Positions 16,573 through 24,756 of a DNA stretch of 64,000 nucleotides are shown in pieces (the stretch's first letter is position 1; each line of letters begins with the position of its first letter). This DNA comes from Chryseosolibacter sp964532595 (GTDB taxonomy: Bacteria > Bacteroidota > Bacteroidia > Cytophagales > Cyclobacteriaceae). The stretch lies in contig CAZHIQ010000008.1 in the NCBI GenBank assembly GCA_964532595.1, positions 30,167-94,166 on the forward strand, written 5' to 3'. The notes beneath the pieces are model-generated. The model worked only from the letters and a program-made list of their open reading frames with translations, was not told where the DNA came from and ran no database searches. The position numbers were made by a program, and so were the translations under genes.

Positions 16573-17361
16573 ATGGTTGCATCCCAGGACAATTTTGAGG
16601 TCAAGTTGCCCCTCTTCGAGGGGCCTTTCGATCTGTTGCTCTTTTTCATCGAGCGCGACGAACTGGATATCTACGATATCCCGATCGCCAAGATTACCGA
16701 CGACTTCCTGGATTATATCCACCATATGGAGACGCTGAACATCGAAGTGGCAAGCGAATTTATCCTCGTTGCCGCTACGCTCATGCGGATAAAGTCAAAG
16801 ATGTTGCTCCCGCGTCCGCAGATCGATGAACAGGGTCAGGAGATCGATCCGAGAGAGGAACTCATCAAGCATCTACTCGAGTACAAGAAGTACAAGTCGG
16901 TGGTAGAGACCTTCCATAAAATGGAAGAAGCCGAGTTGATGAAAGAGAAGCGCGGTAATATCATCCGGGAGATAAAGTCTCTGGCAGAGGTCACCAACGT
17001 GGAGGCTGAGCTACAGGATGTGACGGTGTTCAAGTTGATGACGGTGTTTGAGAGAGTACTGAAACGCTTTGAAGCACAGAAGAACAAGCCCGTGCATCAG
17101 GTGATCCAGTATCCCTACACAATCGAAAATCAGAAAAAGTATATTGTAGAAGAACTTACCCGTAGAGAACGCCTTCCCTTTACTGAAATAATTCAGGCGT
17201 ATCCGACCCGTGTGGGATTGATCTTCAACTTCCTGGCGATTCTGGAGATGCTGGCGATTCAACTTATCGGCATTCAGGTCGGCGAAGGTTACAATAACTT
17301 CTGGATTACGAAGGCCGAAGCTCAGGAAGCCACTGTGGCAGACGAGGACGTCGCATCGTAA
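16573..17361 (+). CDS. scpA: Segregation and condensation protein A
   Basis: A 262-residue kleisin subunit of the SMC-ScpAB condensin, which organises and segregates the chromosome. The family's N-terminal signature is visible: FEGPFDLLLFFIERDELDIYDIPI, then ITDDFLDYI and LVAATLMRIKSKMLLPRP. The C-terminal winged-helix part (FTEIIQAYPTRVGLIFNFLAILEM) binds the Smc head. The ATG at 16573 is preferred over a TTG three codons upstream, which overlaps the promoter box. scpB and smc are not in this window. The gene converges on the creatininase-like gene with a 4-bp gap. Confidence 0.95.
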   Translation: MVASQDNFEVKLPLFEGPFDLLLFFIERDELDIYDIPIAKITDDFLDYIHHMETLNIEVASEFILVAATLMRIKSKMLLPRPQIDEQGQEIDPREELIKHLLEYKKYKSVVETFHKMEEAELMKEKRGNIIREIKSLAEVTNVEAELQDVTVFKLMTVFERVLKRFEAQKNKPVHQVIQYPYTIENQKKYIVEELTRRERLPFTEIIQAYPTRVGLIFNFLAILEMLAIQLIGIQVGEGYNNFWITKAEAQEATVADEDVAS

Positions 17362-17365
17362 TCGC

Positions 17366-18127
17366 CTACGCGTAAAGATCGTTTAAGTCTGCTTTTGCAA
17401 CTTCGATAAAGAACCGTGCTATCTTTTCGGTTGAAGCGCGGAAGAATTTTTCACCTTTTTCGGCGGTCGCCTTGTAGGGATTTCCCACTCCTGTATCTTT
17501 TGTTACCTGGCTCCACTTTCGCTCTGCCCAGGCCCATCCCTCGCGCATGGCGGTAATGCGAAACTTTTTCTCTGCGCCGTCACCCGCTTCTTCGAGAGGA
17601 CGAACCAGATGAGGTGCGAGGTGAAGAATAAGACTTGTCTCCATCTCCCCTGCGTGGTCGTCGCGGTTCTCGAAGAAGTCTTTATGATCGACCGCTCTAA
17701 ACCAGGTGCATGCGCATATGAACATTTTGGGAAATGCTACTCCCAACTCGCGAACCATTGTCTTGAAGTCGTTACCTCCGTGGCCATTGAAGATGATGAG
17801 TTTATGAATACCCTGATGGCTTAGCGCATGGGCTACATCGCGCAGTACAGCGAGCTGAGTACTCGGATGCATATTGATATCGAGTTTGATGTCGAGCTGA
17901 CCGGTATTCACGCCAAACGGAACACAGGGAAGGACCGCGATTTTTGCTCCGGCTTCCCAGGCGATTCGGGCACTTTCCGCGGCGGCTTGCTCGGCTTCAA
18001 TAATGTCAGTGCCGTAGGGCAGATGGTAGTTATGGGCCTCAGTGGCTCCCCAGGGTAAGACCGCCACTTCGTATGGAGTCTCTTTAACGGTCTTCCAGTT
18101 TGTTTCGGCAAGTATGTACGGTCTCAT
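17366..18127 (-). CDS. Creatininase family amidohydrolase
   Basis: A 253-residue metal-dependent hydrolase of the creatininase / mycofactocin-MftE / FAPy-deformylase family. The metal ligands are visible in LPWGATEAHNYHLPYGTD (Glu, His, Asp) and in NGHGGND, with the later HAGEMETSLILHL. No signal peptide. The family covers creatinine hydrolysis, riboflavin-pathway and peptide-modification enzymes, so the substrate is open. It is the third gene of a minus-strand group that starts with the LOG-like gene; the lytic transglycosylase gene ends 18 bases upstream of it. Confidence 0.85.
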   Translation of the reverse strand: MRPYILAETNWKTVKETPYEVAVLPWGATEAHNYHLPYGTDIIEAEQAAAESARIAWEAGAKIAVLPCVPFGVNTGQLDIKLDINMHPSTQLAVLRDVAHALSHQGIHKLIIFNGHGGNDFKTMVRELGVAFPKMFICACTWFRAVDHKDFFENRDDHAGEMETSLILHLAPHLVRPLEEAGDGAEKKFRITAMREGWAWAERKWSQVTKDTGVGNPYKATAEKGEKFFRASTEKIARFFIEVAKADLNDLYA

Positions 18128-18145
18128 AGCAAGAATGTTGATGGT

Positions 18146-19102
18146 TTAGTGTTGTTGCGTGTCAGGGATCGCGATGCGGTACGTTTTTCCTTTGCGAACG
18201 GTGAGACGAGTGTCGCGAAGCCAGGGGTTGTGTCGTTTGAGCAATTTGTAGTTGGTGTTGTTTGCCTGGGCAAACTCCACGAGATCTTTGATTGTCTCAT
18301 TGACTTCGATGTAACGCAATGGCTCGGTTTTGTACAGGTGTTGTGGCATCACGCGAAACCCGTAACGGGCGGGATTCTCAATGATCTCCTTAATCGCAAG
18401 AATGCGAAACACGTAGCGTGACGTCTCCTCGTTGAGAAAAAGATCGTAATAATTGTCGACTTTCTGGTTGTCGAGCGCACGTTGAATTCCTGCCATACCT
18501 CGGTTGTAAGATGCAGCCACAAGCGTCCAGTTTCCAAATCGCTGGTACGCCTTGTTCAGATAGCGGCAAGCAGCTTCGGTCGCCTTGAGTGGATCGTACC
18601 GCTCATCGACTTCGTCGTTAATTTCAAGTCCGTTTTCCCGCCCGGCATCGCGAAGTATCTGCCAGTACCCTACTGCCTGTTTGGGAGATACGTCATTCAA
18701 GAGGTTGCTTTCAATGAGAGGCAGGTACTTAAAGTCATCGGGCACGTTATGCTTTCTGAGAATCTCCTGTATCTGTGGAAGCCATCGGTTTGCCCGTTTG
18801 ATGAGGAAGATTGTGTTGCTGTGAAAGTAGGTGTTAATCTGCAACTCCTTGTCGAGGCGTTCATAGACATCGGGTAAATGAAGCGGCACCTCTTCGCCTG
18901 CGAATGTCGCTTTCCTGGGGACGTCGAGCGACACCGCCGGCAACGGCGTCTGGTTAGGGGGAAGTGCGAGGTCAGCCACTTCGATATCTGAAATGCGCGA
19001 TGCCCGACCGGAAAGTTTTCCCAGGCGAACCTCGTTATACGATATATAGCCGATCGTGATAACGAGGGCAGCGATTGAAAGGAAAACAGAAATATTTCTC
19101 AT
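18146..19102 (-). CDS. Membrane-anchored lytic transglycosylase (MltD-like)
   Basis: A 318-residue enzyme that cleaves peptidoglycan glycan strands with 1,6-anhydro product formation. An N-terminal hydrophobic segment (SVFLSIAALVITIGYISY) exports or anchors it. The SLT domain has the catalytic Glu in FKYLPLIESNL, followed by GYWQILRDAG and AASYNRGMAGIQRAL. The C-terminal segment (YIEVNETIKDLVEFAQ ... LRKGKTYRIAIP-like) resembles one LysM repeat. Its ATG overlaps the stop of the LOG-like gene (TGATG), so the two are translationally coupled. Confidence 0.88.
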   Translation of the reverse strand: MRNISVFLSIAALVITIGYISYNEVRLGKLSGRASRISDIEVADLALPPNQTPLPAVSLDVPRKATFAGEEVPLHLPDVYERLDKELQINTYFHSNTIFLIKRANRWLPQIQEILRKHNVPDDFKYLPLIESNLLNDVSPKQAVGYWQILRDAGRENGLEINDEVDERYDPLKATEAACRYLNKAYQRFGNWTLVAASYNRGMAGIQRALDNQKVDNYYDLFLNEETSRYVFRILAIKEIIENPARYGFRVMPQHLYKTEPLRYIEVNETIKDLVEFAQANNTNYKLLKRHNPWLRDTRLTVRKGKTYRIAIPDTQQH

Positions 19103-19851
19103 CAGAAGTTCGGCGACAACAGGTACTTGGAATAGAATTCATCAATGGTCTTTACGGCTTCCTCCGGAGTGTCAACGAGATGGAAGAGTTTAAGATCATC
19201 AGGATGGATCATGTGTTCTGTTACCAGAGTTTTTTTCATCCAGTCGACAAAGCCTTTCCAGAACTTCTTCCCGACCATGACGATTGGGAATCGTCCGATC
19301 TTTTTAGTCTGGATCAGGGTGAGGGCTTCAGTAAGTTCGTCAAGTGTTCCGAAGCCTCCGGGCATGACGATGAAACCTTGTGAATACTTGACAAACATCA
19401 CCTTTCGCACGAAGAAATAGTCGAACGTAATGAGCTTGTCTTTGTCGATGTATATGTTCCCCTGTTGTTCGAACGGGAGAAAGATGTTAAGACCGACTGA
19501 CTTTCCGCCTGCCCGGTGAGCACCCTTGTTTCCTGCTTCCATGATGCCGGGCCCTCCGCCGGTTATGACTCCATAGCCGTGTTGAACCAGTTGATAGGCG
19601 ATGTCTTCTGCCATTTTGTAACTGATGTCCGAAGGCTTGGTTCGGGCCGACCCGAAAATAGAAACACAAGGTCCGATCTTCGCCAGCTTCTCCATAGCTT
19701 CGACGAACTCCGACATCACCTTGAATATCATCCAGCTGTTCTCGCCTTTAATCTCCGCCCAGTCTTTGTCGCGAAAGGCGGTGCGAATAAGTGTCTCATC
19801 TTCGACACTGGGCAATGGAGCGTTATCCAGATTCTTTTTGCGTTGTTTCAT
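19102..19851 (-). CDS. LOG family protein (TIGR00730-like)
   Basis: A 249-residue Rossmann-fold protein of the LOG family, often misnamed lysine decarboxylase. Known members are phosphoribohydrolases that release bases from nucleoside 5'-monophosphates. The two signature motifs are present: GGGPGIMEAGNKGA and PGGFGTLDELTEALTLIQ. There is no signal peptide. It is the first gene of a minus-strand operon with the lytic transglycosylase (one-base stop/start overlap). Whether it acts on cytokinin-like or housekeeping nucleotides cannot be told from the sequence. Confidence 0.88.
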   Translation of the reverse strand: MKQRKKNLDNAPLPSVEDETLIRTAFRDKDWAEIKGENSWMIFKVMSEFVEAMEKLAKIGPCVSIFGSARTKPSDISYKMAEDIAYQLVQHGYGVITGGGPGIMEAGNKGAHRAGGKSVGLNIFLPFEQQGNIYIDKDKLITFDYFFVRKVMFVKYSQGFIVMPGGFGTLDELTEALTLIQTKKIGRFPIVMVGKKFWKGFVDWMKKTLVTEHMIHPDDLKLFHLVDTPEEAVKTIDEFYSKYLLSPNF

Positions 19852-20082
19852 TCAGAATAATCAGTTTCGAAATATACAAACGATGGCAGGAATTACGGCC
19901 TTCTGACATTCCCGACTTGCTGTCAGACAGCCCCGGAAGGGTTCAGCATCATTCGGCGAGACCGTGCTTATTGCCGCCAGGGATTTGAAAGGTGAGCTTG
20001 CGGAGCAGCCCTACTGCAGAACGTAGGTGTGCCAATTATTGTTCAGCAGAGTACTCAGCTCTTCTTCTCGGAGAATCTTGAC

Positions 20083-20448
20083 TTACCTTAGAACGAGGTC
20101 GATTAGTTCTTCCTTGACGTTCCAGTCGTGCGCCAATTTCAACATCGCGGTAGCTTCCATTTCCGTGACATACCCTTTTTCGTTGTTGGCTTCCCACACC
20201 ATAGTGATGAGCTCAACTCGTTTATCTTTCGGGTAGTCGCCGATAATGTGGTTCAGGTATTCCCGGGCACGGTCGAAAGCGGTGACGTAATCCTCGGAAA
20301 GAAACGCTAGAGCCCATTGATATTCCGTCTGGGCGTCCAGTTCGAGAGCGGTTCTTTCGAGCGACTTTTTCTCAGCTTCGTCCAGTCCGTGATAATGGAA
20401 TATCACAGACTTCAGGAGCATGTATACTTTCTTGTCTTCCGACGTCAT
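20083..20448 (-). CDS. TerB-like helical hypothetical protein
   Basis: A 121-residue, mostly helical acidic protein starting MTSEDKKVYMLLKSVIFHYHGLDEAEKK. The later segment EANNEKGYVTEMEATAMLKLAHDWNVKEELID resembles the TerB / tellurite-resistance-like helical fold, a weak similarity judged by eye. The open frame reaches 20496, which would overlap the hemW stop; the ATG at 20448 leaves a 44-base gap and is preferred. It follows hemW on the same strand and is probably cotranscribed. About 230 bp without a gene lie beyond its stop. Confidence 0.6.
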   Translation of the reverse strand: MTSEDKKVYMLLKSVIFHYHGLDEAEKKSLERTALELDAQTEYQWALAFLSEDYVTAFDRAREYLNHIIGDYPKDKRVELITMVWEANNEKGYVTEMEATAMLKLAHDWNVKEELIDLVLR

Positions 20449-20492
20449 AGATTCAAACCGATAAAAATACAAAAGTCGCAGTGAGTTACACC

Positions 20493-21623
20493 TCAAGGCA
20501 CCAAAAAAAGGTCTCCGGCAATCTGGTCCGCGACCAGTTTACCGCGGCGCAAGAGGATTAGTCGATCGTCTTCTGTAGCGATGAGTTGGCGCGTCCGGAG
20601 GTCGGCGAGGTATGCCGCGTGCTCCCGGCCGAGGTCGTAACCCAGGTGAGTGCGGAGCCAGGACAGATCGATGCCTTTGTCGGTGCGTAGGGCAGTAAGG
20701 ATGTACTCGTTGATTTTGTCCTCCCTTGACAACGTTTCCCGGTCGGCCGGGATGCGACCCTGGTCGATCTCTTTTATGTAGAGGTGGTTATTGCGGACAT
20801 TGGCTTGCCGCGATTCGCCGTCAAACGAGTGCGCCCCGGGGCCGATGCCCAGGTAATGGGTGCCCTTCCAGTAGCTGCTGTTGTGACGGGATTCATAGCC
20901 GGGACGCGCAAAGTTCGAAATTTCGTACTGCCTGAAACCGGCCGCGACCAGTTCGTCCATCAGCATTTCCAGCTGGCCGGCTGCCAACGTGTCGTCTACG
21001 GGATGGAGTCGACCATTTCGGCTCCAGTTTCCAAACACCGTCTTCGGTTCGATGGTGAGGCTGTAAGCGGAGATGTGATCGGGTTGAAGTGCCAGCGCCT
21101 TTTGGATGTTGGTTATCCATTCGTCGTTGGTCATATCGGGTATGGCGAAAATCAAGTCGATACTGATATTTTCAAAGCCGGCTTCCCGCGCGTGTGCCAC
21201 CGCGCTGACCGCGGAAGAGGCGCTATGGGCCCGGTTGAGGAAATTCAGGACGCGGTCATCGAACGATTGTATTCCGACGCTCAATCGGTTGATCCCCAGT
21301 TCTCGAAGAGCCTCCAGGTAAGCCGGCGACATATCGTCAGGATTTGCCTCGAGGGTTATCTCCGCATTAGGGGCCAGGGAGAAGACTTCGTTTACACATT
21401 GGATAAGCCCCGACAGTTCACCGGCCGGAAGCAACGACGGAGTTCCACCCCCAAAGTAAAGCGTCTGAATTGATTCTCCCTTCAGATAGAGTCTTTGCAT
21501 CCGTAGTTCGGCAATTAGTGAGTCGACCAGTTTCTCGCGCAGAGTGGTGTTGGTGGAGAAGTGAAAGTCGCAGTAGTGACACGCCTGTTTGCAAAAGGGG
21601 ATGTGGATATAGATTCCGGCCAT
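20493..21623 (-). CDS. hemW: HemW, radical SAM heme chaperone-like protein
   Basis: A 376-residue radical SAM protein. The start MAGIYIHIPFCKQACHYCDF carries the CxxxCxxC cluster motif (Cys-KQA-Cys-HY-Cys). TLYFGGGTPSLL and NRLSVGIQSFDD follow, and the C-terminal HemN-type domain contains NEYILTALRTDKGI. Proteins of this group are often annotated as coproporphyrinogen oxidase, but the length and motifs fit HemW, a heme-binding chaperone, better. The frame runs further upstream (21656), but the ATG at 21623 matches the family start and lies nine bases behind a -7 box. Confidence 0.88.
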   Translation of the reverse strand: MAGIYIHIPFCKQACHYCDFHFSTNTTLREKLVDSLIAELRMQRLYLKGESIQTLYFGGGTPSLLPAGELSGLIQCVNEVFSLAPNAEITLEANPDDMSPAYLEALRELGINRLSVGIQSFDDRVLNFLNRAHSASSAVSAVAHAREAGFENISIDLIFAIPDMTNDEWITNIQKALALQPDHISAYSLTIEPKTVFGNWSRNGRLHPVDDTLAAGQLEMLMDELVAAGFRQYEISNFARPGYESRHNSSYWKGTHYLGIGPGAHSFDGESRQANVRNNHLYIKEIDQGRIPADRETLSREDKINEYILTALRTDKGIDLSWLRTHLGYDLGREHAAYLADLRTRQLIATEDDRLILLRRGKLVADQIAGDLFLVP

Positions 21624-21632
21624 AGGATGAGT

Positions 21633-21640
21633 CAAACTTA
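21633..21640 (-). promoter_or_regulatory. -7 promoter element (TAAGTTTG) for hemW
   Basis: An exact TAnnTTTG match on the minus strand, nine bases before the hemW ATG. A TTG on the same strand at 21662-21664 lies 21 bases upstream, within the spacing reported for Bacteroidota -33 elements. Confidence 0.6.
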
Positions 21641-21670
21641 CAAGCATTTCCGGCATTACCCCAATTCTCG

Positions 21671-21678
21671 TATTTTTG
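21671..21678 (+). promoter_or_regulatory. -7 promoter element (TATTTTTG) for the DUF4271 gene
   Basis: An exact TAnnTTTG match ending six bases before the ATG at 21685. It is arranged back-to-back with the hemW promoter in a 61-bp divergent gap. Confidence 0.6.
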
Positions 21679-21684
21679 AAGTCT

Positions 21685-22782
21685 ATGTCGCCGGTTACGC
21701 TGCTGCTGTTTGTTTATGTAAGTCTTTTTACGTCGGAAAAATTCACTGTTGTTGAAGACCTTTCTGATCGTTGGAAGGTTAGTTCTGATGAAGGTTTTGA
21801 GGCGGTTCATGCGTCTGAGGCTTCGGGATTATCCACCCTCTATTTCTCATTCGGACGGGATGAATTTGCCGGTGCGACACTGCACATACAATCGGCGAAC
21901 CCGTACTTCATTTTCTTGAACGGGAAAATTTCGGGAAAGTATCAGGGGGTTGTCCGCTTTGCCATTGATAGCCTGGCGCGGATCGATTCTTCACCGGCCT
22001 TTCACTTTGCTATTCACCAGGACCGGATTAATCCGCGGGATCTGCGGACACAAATTCTGTCGAATCAGCAGAATGCGACCGTCATGGACGGCCCGCGCGA
22101 ACGACCGTACTTCTTTTTTCGCGATTTCGTCGTCGTTGCGGGGTTGTTGATTGTTCTCTTTTTTGTGGTGATCTCGCGGTTAAATCCGAAGCTTGCTGCC
22201 GATTACTTTTCTCCCTCGAGGGTTATTTCCCAACGCGATACTGACGACAGCCAGGCCAGTGCCCGGCTGACGAGTGGCGCTAACGTGCAATTCTACGTCC
22301 TGTGTAGTATGCTGGTCGGATACTATCTGATGATAACGTTTTACAATCTTCCATCACGATATGCATTGCCGACGTACTTCTATGCAACCGACTTCTGGTC
22401 GGCCTGTCTCCAGTGGTTCAAGTTGACATTGTTGATTCTGGTTGCTTTGCTTGGAAAGATCGCGGTGATTTACGGACTCACCCGTCTGTTTGACATGCGA
22501 GGGCTGGCTCGAATCCACTACTTCAATTTTGTGCGGTTATTGCTGCTTGTCTTTGGTGCAACCACGGTTATCCAGTTTGCCTATTACATAGGGAGAGGCA
22601 GCGATATTTCTGTCTTCACAGTCTTCCTCGGCCTTGTGGTAGTCGCCCTTACCCTGTGGGTTGTACTTGCGTTTTTCAAACTGAGCGGTAGAACGGGCCA
22701 TTCCCTGTTTCATTTATTTTCGTACCTTTGTGCAACGGAAATCATCCCATTGTTGGTTACTGCAAAGGTACTTTTCCAATAA
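21685..22782 (+). CDS. DUF4271 membrane protein
   Basis: A 365-residue integral membrane protein of the Bacteroidota-restricted DUF4271 family. It begins with a signal-like hydrophobic stretch and an extracytoplasmic domain of about 120 residues. A group of predicted membrane helices follows (from about residue 135 onward), ending with the family hallmark HLFSYLCATEIIPLLVTAKVLF. The function is unknown. It sits directly before the hemD-like gene, whose own promoter lies inside the 3' end of this gene. The ATG at 21685 fits the promoter; a TTG three codons upstream overlaps the box. Confidence 0.8.
   Translation: MSPVTLLLFVYVSLFTSEKFTVVEDLSDRWKVSSDEGFEAVHASEASGLSTLYFSFGRDEFAGATLHIQSANPYFIFLNGKISGKYQGVVRFAIDSLARIDSSPAFHFAIHQDRINPRDLRTQILSNQQNATVMDGPRERPYFFFRDFVVVAGLLIVLFFVVISRLNPKLAADYFSPSRVISQRDTDDSQASARLTSGANVQFYVLCSMLVGYYLMITFYNLPSRYALPTYFYATDFWSACLQWFKLTLLILVALLGKIAVIYGLTRLFDMRGLARIHYFNFVRLLLLVFGATTVIQFAYYIGRGSDISVFTVFLGLVVVALTLWVVLAFFKLSGRTGHSLFHLFSYLCATEIIPLLVTAKVLFQ
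22733..22740 (+). promoter_or_regulatory. -7 promoter element (TACCTTTG) for the hemD-like gene
   Basis: An exact TAnnTTTG match located inside the last codons of the DUF4271 gene, leaving a leader of about 60 bases before the hemD-like ATG at 22808. Confidence 0.5.
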
Positions 22783-22807
22783 GCCCAGTTTACTGTTACG
22801 TGTTGAT

Positions 22808-23584
22808 ATGAGTGAAATTGTTACTGACAGGATGCGGAAAGTAAAGAGCATCCTGGTTACCCAAGAAGCACCAGCCGATACAAACTCTCCCTACCTGAAA
22901 CTGGCGGAGAAGTTCAACATCAAGATTGATTTTCGGCCATTCATTCAGGTGGAGCCTGTGCCTTTGAAAGAATTCAGAAAGCAGAAGATCGACATCCTCG
23001 ATCATACTGCAGTCATATTCACGAGCCGCCACGCGGTTGACCATTTCTTCGCGATCTGCCAGGAGCTCAAGATAGAGATGCCTGCGGATATGAAGTACTT
23101 CTGTATCTCGGAGCAGACGGCGAACTACCTGCAGAAGTATATTACGATCCGCAAGCGCAAGATTTTCACTGGCCAGAAGACTGCACAGGATCTTCTCGAA
23201 CTGCTTAAGAAGCACAAGGGAGAAAAGTATCTTTTCCCTTGCTCGGATATTCGCAAGAACGATATTCCGGATTATTTGCGCGACAATGGTTACGAATACA
23301 CCGAAGCTGTTATATATCACACAGTGGCGGCTGACTTGTCGGATCTCAAGAACGTATACTACGACATCCTGGCATTTTTCAGTCCTTCGGGGATAAATTC
23401 GTTGTACGTGAATTTTCCCGACTTTAAGCAGAACGACACACGGATTGCGGCTTTTGGACCGACTACCGCAAAGGCGGTGATCGATGCAGGCCTGATCCTC
23501 GATATTGAAGCACCCTTACCTAACGCGCCATCGATGACCGGGGCATTGGAATTGTACATCAAGAAGGCGAATGGCGTGAAATAA
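22808..23584 (+). CDS. hemD: Uroporphyrinogen-III synthase-like protein
   Basis: A 258-residue protein of the HemD family, which closes and inverts the linear tetrapyrrole to uroporphyrinogen III. The two-domain pattern is visible: KSILVTQEAPADTNSPYLKLAEKF at the start, VIFTSRHAVDHFF, YFCISEQTANYL, then the second half with LFPCSDIRKNDIPDYL, DILAFFSPSGINSLYVNF and IAAFGPTTAKAVIDAGL. HemD proteins diverge strongly in sequence, so the call relies on these blocks. The frame opens at 22730 but the ATG at 22808 gives a family-like start downstream of the promoter. It lies just upstream of the T9SS cluster. Confidence 0.85.
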   Translation: MSEIVTDRMRKVKSILVTQEAPADTNSPYLKLAEKFNIKIDFRPFIQVEPVPLKEFRKQKIDILDHTAVIFTSRHAVDHFFAICQELKIEMPADMKYFCISEQTANYLQKYITIRKRKIFTGQKTAQDLLELLKKHKGEKYLFPCSDIRKNDIPDYLRDNGYEYTEAVIYHTVAADLSDLKNVYYDILAFFSPSGINSLYVNFPDFKQNDTRIAAFGPTTAKAVIDAGLILDIEAPLPNAPSMTGALELYIKKANGVK

Positions 23585-23696
23585 CAGCTTCATTCATTGG
23601 ATTTTACATTGTGAGCTTTTTTATTACACTTTAATTACATCTGGTTGAAAGTATCGTAAAAAAGCAGTTTCTTTAAAGTCTATTTTTTCGCCTGTA

Positions 23697-24650
23697 ATGC
23701 TGAAGCGCACTTTTTATACCCTGGTCATCGTCGTTTACGGCGTGTCAGCTCATGCTCAGCAGGATGCTCAATTCACTCAATATATGTTCAACCATCTCTA
23801 TCTGACACCTGCTTATTCGGGTGTAGAGGGGGTTACTGAGCTTACAGCGATTCACAGAAGTCAGTGGGCGGGTTATCAGTCCAGCTTTAACGAGGGGGGC
23901 GCTCCGACCACCCAGCTCATCAGTTTTACATCTCCTATATATAAGTTGAAAAGTGGTTTTGGGGTATACGTCATGAACGACAAGCTCGGGCCGCAGAACA
24001 ATTTGGAGGCGAATGCCATGTATGCTTACCACCTGGGGCTCCGCAATGGGAAGCTCAGTTTCGGTGTTAAGCTCGGGGTTTATTCGCAGTCGATCAACTA
24101 TGAGAAGTACCGGGCTATCCACCCCGATGATCCTCAACTCAAGAACCTGCAGGGTAAGGAGTCGCAGGTGCGGCCCGATGTAGGCTTTGGGGCGTACTAC
24201 CGGGCCGAGCGGTATTATCTCGGTGTTGGCGTGAATCACCTGACGCGCGCGGAATTCGACTTCAATGTAAACGATGCCCGGAATGCCCTTGCCAACCATC
24301 TTAACTTCACCGCTGGCTACCTCTACGAGGTCAATTTTGACGTTACCGTTACCCCCACAATTCTTATAAAAACAGATTTTCAAGAATATTCCTTCGATTT
24401 GGGCGTTATAGCTACCCTGAAGGATAAGATGTGGGCGGGTTTGTCGTTTAGGCAGTCGGAAGCTGCAAACGTGTTGCTCGGATATGCTTTTGGGAAGGAT
24501 ACAGCTTTGCGGCTCGGGTATGCGATCGATGTGGTCGTGAAGGACTCGGAGGCGAAAGAGAATTTCTCCCATGAACTCCTTTTACGCTACCAGCTGCCGG
24601 TGTATGCTACCGGCAAAAAAGTCGTTCGAACCCCTCGATACAGGCACTAA
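23697..24650 (+). CDS. porP: PorP/SprF family T9SS outer membrane protein
   Basis: A 317-residue predicted outer-membrane barrel of the PorP/SprF family. A signal peptide (cleavage near VSAHAQQD) is followed by the hallmark DAQFTQYMFNHLYLTPAYSG. PorP-type proteins work with the type IX secretion system and with surface adhesins in gliding. Beta strands with alternating residues continue to the end, and the C-terminus (ELLLRYQLP) suits a barrel. It precedes gldK by about 105 bases in the classic order porP-gldK-gldL-gldM-gldN. A near-consensus promoter (TATTTTTTCG) lies upstream at 23681 but is not exact. Confidence 0.9.
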   Translation: MLKRTFYTLVIVVYGVSAHAQQDAQFTQYMFNHLYLTPAYSGVEGVTELTAIHRSQWAGYQSSFNEGGAPTTQLISFTSPIYKLKSGFGVYVMNDKLGPQNNLEANAMYAYHLGLRNGKLSFGVKLGVYSQSINYEKYRAIHPDDPQLKNLQGKESQVRPDVGFGAYYRAERYYLGVGVNHLTRAEFDFNVNDARNALANHLNFTAGYLYEVNFDVTVTPTILIKTDFQEYSFDLGVIATLKDKMWAGLSFRQSEAANVLLGYAFGKDTALRLGYAIDVVVKDSEAKENFSHELLLRYQLPVYATGKKVVRTPRYRH

Positions 24651-24756
24651 CCGGCAGTAATTTTTGGATTTAAAGAGAATTTGTGGAATTTGGTAAGCAT
24701 TTTTTCATAAAAGGGCATAAAAGCATAACTTTCGAGTCTGTAATCCTTCAATTCTT

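Noticed and set aside
19852..20082. Possible small gene or RNA between the LOG-like and TerB-like genes
   Set aside because: About 230 bp with no convincing start, no coding pattern and no stable hairpin that I could see.
23681..23690. TATTTTTTCG before porP as a -7 promoter
   Set aside because: It does not match TAnnTTTG exactly and no -33 element is placed correctly; left out of the features.
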